Shown piece after piece: positions 55,061-64,000 of a stretch of 64,000 nucleotides of DNA. Below the pieces are notes generated by a model. It was not told the DNA's origin. It made no database searches and was given only the letters and a program-made list of their open reading frames with translations. Positions within the stretch are counted from its first letter, which is position 1, and each line of letters begins with the position of its first letter. The position numbers and the translations under genes were made by a program. Source of the DNA: Pomphorhynchus laevis (Eukaryota > Acanthocephala > Palaeacanthocephala > Echinorhynchida > Pomphorhynchidae); NCBI GenBank assembly GCA_012934845.2, contig WNNJ02003730.1, forward strand, positions 33,259 to 97,258, read 5' to 3'.

Positions 55061-56406
55061 GATAAAAACAATTAGTGTTTTTACTGATTTACATTTTGAG
55101 TTATTCTTTATTATTAAATTTCTTCTCATGCATTTGTTTATTAAGAAAATAAGTATTATGTTAAGTTGATTGCAATCAATCCCAATCTATTAATGTTAAA
55201 AATTTAAGTATTTAATATTATCGAAAATCATTCGTATTATTAAAATTCATTATCTAGGATTTCCATTAGCAATCACTCAATCGAATGCCTGACTTCACAA
55301 TTGCGATGGGAAGAGTTTTTTTTGATCAAGGATGTATGGAAGGTTGTCAGATAGTGAATCGATTTAATTGAGTGACATTTTGGACAGGACAAAGTTATGA
55401 AGCAGGTGAGAAAACAGTGGATTTAAATTAAAAAATTTTACATGGCAAATAATTCAAAGGGTAGTGGCATGGGATAAGGTTTGGCATAGCTTATAGTGAT
55501 AATTGTGTATAAAGACGCGGACCTGTTTTAAATTGTTCTGTGTTGCTTGAATTTTGGTGTTTCAGTGATACCGCGACGTTGTTAATAGTATATTAATAGA
55601 GGTTTGATCGGGATTCTCGTTTATATAACATTGTACTAAATACCATTGTTAGCAGTTCCATTTGGGCAATTTCGTGTTCAAGTGCGTTATTTGCAAGCAG
55701 TATCTTCCGCCTTAAAGAAATCTATTTGAGCTCATTTCCTATCAAGAGTTGATCCTATCTTGACAAAGCCTAATAGCCTAATTTGTCGGCTTCAGACGAT
55801 AGGGTAAGTTTTTTTCTTTTTTGCTTATAGTTTTTATTCTATTCTTTATTTTCACTTATATATAGCATAAAAATTGCATTTCTTGTGAGATGCAAGACAT
55901 TAAAAAACGCAAATCACCTATATCGATTAATACACTTATAAAAGAGGTAGAGAAGGAATTTCTAGCGCAAAAGATGCTCCTTCCAATAAGGCAGGACGCT
56001 TTTGCGCTGAAAATAACTTGGGATAATGACGAATGCAAAACCACCTTTCAAAAGAATATTAGAGGTACCGTCAAAGATAACATCTCTCGGGAAAGTATCT
56101 TTGAGCGGTACATTTTGAAAGATGGTTTTGCCAGAATAACATCCAAAAACGTTAATATAAAAGAAATATTCCGGATAAAGCTACAACAAATAAAATGAAT
56201 TGAAGTCATTGACACTTCTATGCATACTAAGGGAATTCTTAGGAATGTCCCGTCGTTCGCAGAGGAAGGGCATATCAAAGATTTGACAGATAAGTAGGAA
56301 TAACTGTAATAAAAAAATTAAATCCTATAACCAAGCTTACAGCTCTTGTCTTGTTAAAGGAGCTGTAAGTGATTTACGACCTGGAATTTTAGGTCATCTA
56401 ATCAAA

Positions 56407-56739
56407 TTGGTAATTTTCGATGAGGATGACCCGAAATTCCGGTATCCGCAGTGCTACCGCTGTCAGCGATGGGGTCAATTTTCAAATATGTGTTTGGAAA
56501 GTGGTCCTCCCTGTGTGCACTGTGGAGACGAGCATGAATCACAAAATTGTGAAAAAAGATCCGAAAGACCTAAGTGTGCTAACTGTTTACATTCATATAG
56601 GGCTTATTCTCACAAATGCACCCATTTTAAAGAATATTTAAAGTGGGTGGATGGTGAGAATAAACAAGCGTGTGAAGGAGCACAAACCTTTTTACAAGCC
56701 GCAAAAAACAGTCGGGTGATCAACATGTTTCCGAGATGA
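56407..56739 (+). CDS. LINE ORF1 zinc-knuckle protein fragment
   Basis: 110 codons with three Cys/His knuckles: CYRCQRWGQFSNMC, CVHCGDEHESQNC and CANCLHSYRAYSHKC. The first two match the CX2C...(H)...C gag-like knuckles of I/R1/Jockey ORF1 proteins, which bind the element's RNA. Preceding in-frame text (VSDLRPGILGHLIKLVIFD) fits the ORF1 RNA-binding region. Confidence 0.8.
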   Translation: MVIFDEDDPKFRYPQCYRCQRWGQFSNMCLESGPPCVHCGDEHESQNCEKRSERPKCANCLHSYRAYSHKCTHFKEYLKWVDGENKQACEGAQTFLQAAKNSRVINMFPR

Positions 56740-58444
56740 GATTGTTGATCGATTGACTAAACGAACTGAAAAAAGTGACGATAGTGATCGCGAAAAATAA
56801 AAATCTAAAAACAAAATTATTATCAAAAGAGAATGAAACACAAAGTTTGAAAACGGATATAAGCATAAGTAATTACAAAAACTATAATGAAAATAAAAAA
56901 TAGTACAAAAAACTCTGCAACTTTAAAAAAAGCAGATCCAGAAAGGGATGACGAAAACATGGAGTTTGGCTCCTTAGTTTCCTCAGACTCGGAAGGATCT
57001 GCTGTTTTTTAAGTCGTGCACAAACAGGCAAGGAAAGATAGCTCTTTAAAAGGAGGAGCCACCAAGTTAGGGGAACAACATCCTCCTGCAGATGCAGCCG
57101 CATAAAAAGCGGCGCAATGAAAAAAAGCGGCGCATTGAGTACAATTTGTTGGAAGACATCTCTTTGATAAGTTGAAATATAGGAAACGTTAGGAACCTAG
57201 TTCAATATTCAAATTTTGATTATGGGGATGTTCTATTTCTGCAGGAGGCGCTTCTCCACAGGCTTTAAACACTTTAAACAGAGGTTTCGAAAATTACATA
57301 ATTTTCACATATCAAGTTGACGGTAGTTTAGAGCTCACCCTGGTCTTAATGACGAGCGAGCGTCTTAACGCTTGTTTGATTTCAGAGGGGTCCAGTGATG
57401 TGAACTCTTATCAACTTCTGAAATTCTTCGTTTCCCGCCGTTCGGTGTATGTAGCAAACTGCTACATAAAACCTTGTGGCTGGCGGACGAAGAGTAAGAA
57501 GGCCGTCAGGAAGTTGTCGCTTAGTGTTTAATGCTAGTGCTCACTACATTGTTGGTGACCTTAAATGATTCCGGAGGAGCTCGAGTGGGATGACTGATTG
57601 ACCAAATCGGATAGGCCATAGTCCCACTAGAGGGAACGTTTCTCAGGCGTCATACAGGTTACCAATTCATTTTAGATATCGCAATTAATTTAAAACATGT
57701 CAAGTTTAAAATAAAATGGTTAAAAACAGAATGGGACGGGTTTAATGACACACATAAGCTTGTATACTGGGTTTGGAAGGAAGAAATGGTCAAAAATGAA
57801 CAGATTTCAACCGACTAAGGCTGGTATACAATCTTACAACCAAAAAGTTAAAATGTTTTTAACCGATTATAATGATAATAATATTAATAAAATTTTAAAT
57901 TATATAACGAATGAATGTAATAATGGGTATGAGTACATGAAAATTTTTAAAGAATTGAGCGTGAATGTTAAAATGAAGTTTTAATGATTTTAATTCAAAT
58001 TTTATAAATAATCAATTGTATTTTTTAAGAAATGATAATTTTTATACAATTTTAATGCCGAATTATATAATTCAGCAAATAAACACCTGCGGACAAAATG
58101 ACTTCCATTGCCAAAATACAATCCTAAGACCTTGCACATGAATAAACTCCTCTGGGGATTAAGAGCTGATCTTAATCCGTCCGATCGAAGAAGGTTTCTC
58201 ATGTGCCGACTCCAAGATCAAATCGATAAAGAGTCGTTGAAGCGTGGTGCAAGAAAGCTGCTGTCCTACAAGACTTTCTCAAAAGAATGGTAGTCATCCA
58301 TAAGAAATACCACTTTTCGGTATCGGAGAGCAACAGCTTCCAAGTGGATTGCTTCAAAGAGCATTAAGATTGTATTAGAGGAAATGAAAAAAACATCTCT
58401 TAAATGCAATGATATGCTCCGAGGATGTGCAGCTTTAAAATAGG

Positions 58445-59050
58445 TTGAAGCTTACTCTCCATCATATTGACCCATTGGAAGAGGATATCACACTTGAAGA
58501 TCTCTTGGATGCGTGGCTGATCACGCTTAAGACGTCATCTAATGGCATCTTGGCATGCGCGGCTGCTACTAAGCTGATCGACGAGGAACTCCTAGGGCAA
58601 ATCGCGGCTAAGCTGATAGCTTCACCGCTAGCAGCTTGGCCAGATATTGCACTCGGGAAAGTGATATTTCTTATAAAGTGTCAATGGGTGTCGACGGCTA
58701 AGGACACGAGACCAATTACCATATCCAATAATATGGTGATGGTCTATGAGAGAGCTTTGGCAAGATACCTGTCCCGCCACTACGAGTCGCGTGGATTGTT
58801 GGGTGACCACATTCACGGGTTTCGTAGTGGTAGGGTAACTTTAAAAACAGTCAGGGCATTACAAAATTTTCTCACCAAAGATACACGGCCGTCATTGCTG
58901 TATTCTCTTGACGTGTCTGCAGCCTTTGACAACATCACACTCGACTCAGTAATAGAAACGTTTAGAAGAGATGTTGTTCCACTGAACATTCTGCGTCGAG
59001 TGTGGGGAATTTTTGAGCAGAAGCTTCTATCTAGAAGAAGACAATGGTAG
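58445..59050 (+). CDS. LINE family B-type reverse transcriptase fragment
   Basis: 201 codons: VSTAKDTRPITISNNMVMVY then ERALARYLSRH, HGFRSGRVTLKTVRALQNFL and LLYSLDVSAAFDNITLDSVI (motif A, Asp present). The continuation in another frame (59013-59261) has LHQRSPLSPILYI and GTIYADDISLVF, so both catalytic Asp residues survive. 59233-59400 holds GLSLNPTKSNFIHYRF. Confidence 0.85.
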   Translation: MKLTLHHIDPLEEDITLEDLLDAWLITLKTSSNGILACAAATKLIDEELLGQIAAKLIASPLAAWPDIALGKVIFLIKCQWVSTAKDTRPITISNNMVMVYERALARYLSRHYESRGLLGDHIHGFRSGRVTLKTVRALQNFLTKDTRPSLLYSLDVSAAFDNITLDSVIETFRRDVVPLNILRRVWGIFEQKLLSRRRQW

Positions 59051-59416
59051 TTTTTATAAGCTATCAAAGGGCCTTCATCAAAGGTCCCCTTTATCGCCAA
59101 TCCTTTATATAATTACGACAAGGAGAATCTTGGATCGATTTTTGGATAGAAATACCAGTGGTACTATCTATGCAGACGATATATCGCTAGTGTTTAAAAG
59201 AGGTTCATTGTCTGACAGAAGATTCGAAGACAGTGCAATTTGTGGTGAATGGGATTGCTAGTCGCCTGTCTAAGTTGGGTTTGTCTTTAAACCCGACGAA
59301 AAGCAATTTCATTCACTACAGATTTCGCAAACCAGGACGCAATACTAAATTATTTGGTGCTCTTCCGGGGAATCGGAAGAGACATATAAGGATACTGGGA
59401 TCTGTCTACGAATCCA

Positions 59417-59590
59417 AAGTCGCCGCCTCACTCGCCTGGAATCAACTCCCTCTCGACGTCCGCCGCGCTTCCTTCCTTATCACATTCAAACACCTACTCC
59501 GTTCACACATGATTTACATATTTGTTTTGTTGTGGTCATGTAAGCGTGCGCTGGCACGCATTTGCCACGTTAAATTAAATCTTTTTTTAA
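59417..59590 (+). mobile_element. LINE family C 3'-end insertion
   Basis: Matches 34230-34405 ('cgccgcctcactcgcctgga', 'gcacgcatttgccacgttaa'), ending 'aaatcttttttt'. AATCCA flanks it at 59411-59416 and 59590-59595, a weak target-site duplication. Confidence 0.8.
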
Positions 59591-59639
59591 ATCCAGGCTG
59601 CACTGGAGATCAGACATGGCAAAATGTTTTAAATTAGTA

Positions 59640-60900
59640 AAAAAAGTATAAAGTTGTTCCGGCGTGCAAGACGTTTAAATTACAGTTTTGGGTATGTGTA
59701 TAGTAGTGCTCAACGCGTTTGTGTTAAGTAGCCTATACTTTTATTCAAATAATCTTCCACTAGGACAACGTTATAGATTTTTAAAAAGGCTTCTAGAATT
59801 AATTAAAAAGAATTTAATGATGAATATTTGAAAAATAAATTAATAAAAAGATATTTTAAGTTTTATAATGTAAAAATGACAAATTTTGAATAATTTTAAT
59901 TTTTTGAATGAATTTGACTTACTTTATTTTTGTGTTTAATTTTAAATATCAAGTAAATTAGTTGTTGTATAAAAAATGAATTAGAATTTTATTGTTTAAA
60001 TGTGGTTTTATTTATTTTTATCATTGCTTTTACCATCACAAATCCGGAAAGAAAAATAATTACGAGAGTCAAAAGACAAATACTTCCCGTAGACGGGTTA
60101 GCGGAAGAGCCCATATGGCCGTGAAGATTTACTTTTCATAAATTCAATGTTCATTGTTAATCAATGTTTTTTTACTTTAATAAATTCTTACATTCTTTCA
60201 GTTATAGCTACAATAGAAGATGAATGTATTTTGGGTACTAGACCAATAATAATTATTTAATATTATTATAATTGATCAAAAGGTAATGAAAAATAGACTA
60301 AAGTTAAAAAAGGAATATTAGTATGGATAAAGGTAGCGTTGATTTTCTTTGTGAAATATCATTAAAGAAATATTTAAACCAATGATTATGAAGATCAACG
60401 TTCATAAATGGCGTATCGTTAAGCAATATAAGGCTACTTAAATTAATAAATTTTTTATAATTTGCCAAATTATCTCTGTTTGCTAAATATGTTAATGAAA
60501 GCAAAGAAAAAAATTACAATACATTTAACTGGAAGCAATATATACAGAAGCCTTATGTACAACGAAGCAATACAATATACTACGAAGCAATATATAATAT
60601 CATCGCTTAAATTATAGTTACTGTTTCTCTCAACTATTCAAACGAAAAATTCAAGCAAACGATTCAAGCAAATGCTAAAATTGGGGCTTATTAGTCTTCG
60701 AGTGGAGTGCGTTAGTGAACATTGTGATATTTTGACGACAGTCAGTATTCTATTTAGTAGATATTCTTTCATTGATAAAAATCTATTGCGCTTTCTGCTG
60801 TGCAGATATGTCCAGTAAGTTTTCTTCGTCACCGATACTCACATCAACGATCAATATGGTCAAACAAGTAAAGTAACCGAATAGCGAATCAAGTGTCTAA
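59640..60900. other. no gene seen
   Basis: AT-rich; no coding signal, known repeat or RNA gene recognised. Confidence 0.45.
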
Positions 60901-63170
60901 TCAAGTGAGTCGGCAGATACTATGAAATCTGCAATTTCCTCTGGGTATCCATGAGTTGACACATATCCTGAATTTGATGTGTTTACCGATAATAAATGTC
61001 GCATCGTGTCTTGTGATTCAATGGAGTCGGACGTACCCTCAGGCAATAAGACTATTATTACCAAATCATATTCCACCAGGTTCATGTAACTAATAAACTT
61101 TCGAATTATAAAAAAGAACTTGTCACAATTCAAGATCAACCTCAAAGTTCGATTTAGAATACACGATTACTCATCATCTAATGTAGCAAATAATGTTAGT
61201 GAAAGGTCAATTGCGTTGTTATCTCGCCTAGTCATGCCAAAAAAGCAAAGCTATACCATTAATATTATATTATATTTAGAAGAGTTTTTGAGTTATGTCA
61301 AACAGATCATCAGGGCAAGTTAGATGATGACATAGATCGCATACATAATTCTGCCTGAGATTCTCCAGAAAAGAGATAAAGCTATCACTACAAGTCTTAG
61401 GGTTTACAGAATATTCCGATTGGGAATAAAGGTACAGGCGTACCTAGGCTTTTAAATGTTGTGCTCGATTCCGCTGAACATGTTAGCTTATTAGAACAAA
61501 TCACAGACTGAAAGACTCTATTGTCCGTATATATAATGATGATCGTATGAAACAGAAACAAGCAATCGAATAACTAAACATGCGATTTAGGAATGGTAAG
61601 TCAAATCTCTGTACGAAATTTTTGTGTTGTCAGGTGGCATTCGACAGTTCGATGCTACTCGTTTCTATGAGTTTAGGTATATTTATTATGCTGATTTTAA
61701 AATAGATAATTTTGTCGATTTTTCAAACATTAAATCCGGATTGCAAAGTATCAAACAGCGTAATCTCCTCATTTGGCTATTCAAATGTCAGCAATATTCA
61801 ATCGTAGTTTCATGATGTGAAGCATCTCTTAGATAAAAGTATTTTTGATGTATTTTGTCTCCCATAACCTTTGTTTCCTTCTTACATTACTGATGATAGT
61901 GTTCGTGATGGTGTGATATCGTCGGAAATATCTACTTTTATTGGATGCAATCAATCGTTCGAAATTTTATCATTAACTAGTATTCGCCATGTTAGTGGTC
62001 ATTTAAAAGGTGTTCGAATTTGTGTACCATTTCACCCACTTTTTGTGCTTCTGAAGTTCGAGTAACTCAAGTCTTTTTGACTTGAGTTTAATTCTGGTTA
62101 AATTCATTCAATTTCTTCATATCACTTTGTGATTTTAACTTCCCAAATATAGACTAGATTAACCAGAATATATTAAAATGTTTCGAAGAAGATCGTCACC
62201 TCATATATTTTCTCTTAATTAATATAATCCTTGTAGAGCATGTTCGTAGTTTTTATATTTTTAAATCTCAATCTATATTAGATTTTAATACCTAAATATT
62301 ATATTAAATATTATTCAATATCTATAATATTCACTAAGTGTATTAGTGGTGCCTTAAATTTATATCATGGACCACCGATATGCATTTGGATATATCGTAA
62401 TGTACACAGTGTGGATGCTTTGGCGAGTGTCGAAATATTGCCGAAATAATTGTTGGGAATTTCAGAAGTACTAGCTCCATTGAATGAGTCAAAACCTCCT
62501 CAAACTTGTCCATCATGGTTTGATCATGAGATGAGGGCAGCAATAGGCTGTCCTGATGAAATTTCGCCGCCTTATCTAATTCGTGCTTTTGGCTCATGTA
62601 GTATGTGACTATCTACGTCAGGTTTTTCAATTTAGCCGAACTCGTTGTTGGATTCCCGATACTTGGAAATGTGTCATTTTAATTCTTTCGAAAAAATCCT
62701 GTTAAAATCCGATATATGATTTCGAACAATTAGTTTAGCAAGTGTCTTTTCCAATATTATTGAGCGGCTAATTGCTAAAAATTGTGATCTCATCTAGATC
62801 AAAATTGCATATTTTCCTATGCTCAACCTGCATTTCGGCCAGGTGGCTCCTGCATGACAAATTTGGACACCGCTTGTGAACGATGGAGTAACGCTTTGAG
62901 CTCCTGATATTCTGTTGGTGTTCTGTTCCTCGAATTTTTAAAGGCGTTTGACAGAAATTTGCATGGTGATATATGACCTTATTACGCCATTATGGTTTTC
63001 CAGGTCAAATTTATGTTTGGGTTCGAATTTTTCTACTGCGGAGATCTTTCCAAGTTTGTGTTGAAGAATCTTTTTCTAGCTGGAAAACAGTCAATTCTGG
63101 CATACCTCAATGCATTAGAGATACTTGGATGGATATGCGATTGTTATTATCGAGAACTGATTTTACCGAA
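60900..63170 (+). mobile_element. decayed CR1-like LINE (family D type)
   Basis: In mixed frames: NDCDFNFPNID.INQN (about 62130, endonuclease GDFN motif), QFSRTRCWIPDTWK (about 62620), a FELLIFC/FLEFLKAFDRN motif-A-like stretch (about 62930), RHYGFPGQIYVWVRIFLLRR (about 62980) and SSWKTVNSGIPQ (about 63080, before motif B). Stops are frequent. It probably lacks its 3' end. Confidence 0.6.
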
Positions 63171-63599
63171 TTTTATTCTAAAAGATGTTTCGTGCAATAT
63201 TTTTTTTATTTTTGAAATATCTCAATAGGCATCAAGGCCTTGACACGTAAAAATAAAAATAGCTTAAATATATGTTTAATTCTCATAAAATTTAATTGAT
63301 TTAAATTCAATTATATTATATATACCCAATAGTATATATAATAGTATATATAGTAGTTACCAATAGTATATATATTAAAATCAGATATAATACACCGTCG
63401 AAGATTTTATGCCATTTCTGATCACGTAATGACAAAAAAATTGTGTATGTCATGTAACTTATATAATATGTTCAATGCCCATATATATTGCATAATTGCG
63501 TAATATTATATAATATATTTTATGTATAACTAATAATTATAAATGTGTATTATATATTAATATATAAATTTAATACTTATATTCAATATTTAATTTTCG

Positions 63600-63960
63600 T
63601 TTGGGATTTCATTTGCCAAACACCCTCACCCCTAGTCATGTCGTCGATGCGGTGTCTTCTGCCAGCGCTGTTGCAGCATACACGGAGAGGCTCAAACGAA
63701 CCAAATACAGCTGCTTCAAAAATCGACAGTATGTGTTTTTCCCCATCGCCATCGAAACACTAGGCGCGAAAGGCCCCAACGCATCTGAGTTTTTTAGGTA
63801 GTTTGGTTCAAGGTTTGGGCAGACAACCGAAGATAAACGTACATTCAGCTGGCTCATTCAACGAACCAGCGCGACTGTTCAACGATGGAATGCAGCATCC
63901 TTTTTGGAGTCGGCTGGAGATCCCTCCCTAGACAACTACCTTCTCTGGCGATTTCTATAT
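63600..63960 (+). mobile_element. LINE family A C-terminal tail
   Basis: The plus strand reads LPNTLTPSHVVDAVSSASAV, YSCFKNRQYVFFPIAIETLG, AKGPNASEFFR and LIQRTSATVQRWNAASFL. The family form is DTLAPSH...A..AE..K..KY......FVPIAIETLG..GPE...F...LG.R....TG...S..L.QR.S.AIQRGNAAS. One stop interrupts it. The same tail lies reversed at 5800-5900. Confidence 0.75.
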
Positions 63961-64000
63961 ATTATGATGTTAAAATTCGTTTTAAATTTTAATAAATTTA

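Larger units (their letters stand above)
55560..59416 (+). mobile_element. LINE family B-type element, about 3.9 kb
   Basis: In order: ORF1 from 55890 (MQDIKKRKSPISINTLIKEV...), continued in other frames to a zinc-knuckle region at 56430-56660; an endonuclease start near 57120-57270 (ISLIS..NIGNVRNLV, DVLFLQEALL); and an RT at 58445-59400. The 3' end is replaced by a family C end at 59417. This is the most complete B-type copy, but it has many frame changes. It is related to, not identical with, the minus-strand B copies. Confidence 0.8.

Overview
This is a strongly AT-rich piece of an invertebrate animal genome. Three things support that: spliceosomal introns with GT...AG borders, AATAAA-type polyadenylation signals, and a dense layer of retroelements typical of invertebrates. 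The species cannot be named from the sequence. Two host-type genes are supported, both on the + strand; nearly everything else recognisable is mobile DNA.

Layout. 1-1110: decayed antisense LINE (family A here). 2737-22135: a complete ten-exon amino-acid transporter gene of the SLC7 / light-chain (LAT) family, 469 residues. Every splice phase is consistent, and the introns range from 31 bp to 7.4 kb. Its large introns hold arrays of 3'-end copies of a Naiad/Hydra-type Penelope-like element (PLE), antisense LINE remains, minisatellites and a 1.47-kb foldback element whose arms carry tRNA-type Pol III promoters. 22310-37080: a retroelement graveyard with a canonical PLE (C-terminal GIY-YIG, hammerhead-like ribozyme) and several copies of an I/R1-like LINE (family B). 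One B copy is split by a nearly full-length CR1/L2-like LINE (family C).

38801-40219: an uninterrupted 472-codon arginine deiminase gene with all catalytic residues, a good start context and a polyadenylation signal just after the stop. The enzyme is typical of prokaryotes and some protists, and I know of no well-established animal example, so horizontal transfer is the leading explanation. 40775-47600: Naiad-type PLE copies, including one nearly complete element at 44480-47600 with the permuted order GIY-YIG then reverse transcriptase. 47735-63960: more LINE material: C-type 3' ends (two with candidate target-site duplications), D-type CR1-like LINEs, a 4-kb B-type copy with a zinc-knuckle ORF1, and a final A-type tail cut by the window edge.

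The strongest leads are the arginine deiminase gene; the conserved, foldable RNA at the 3' end of all the Naiad copies; the foldback with two inverted tRNA-like promoters; and the 31-bp intron. A link between amino-acid transport and arginine catabolism is possible but rests only on proximity.
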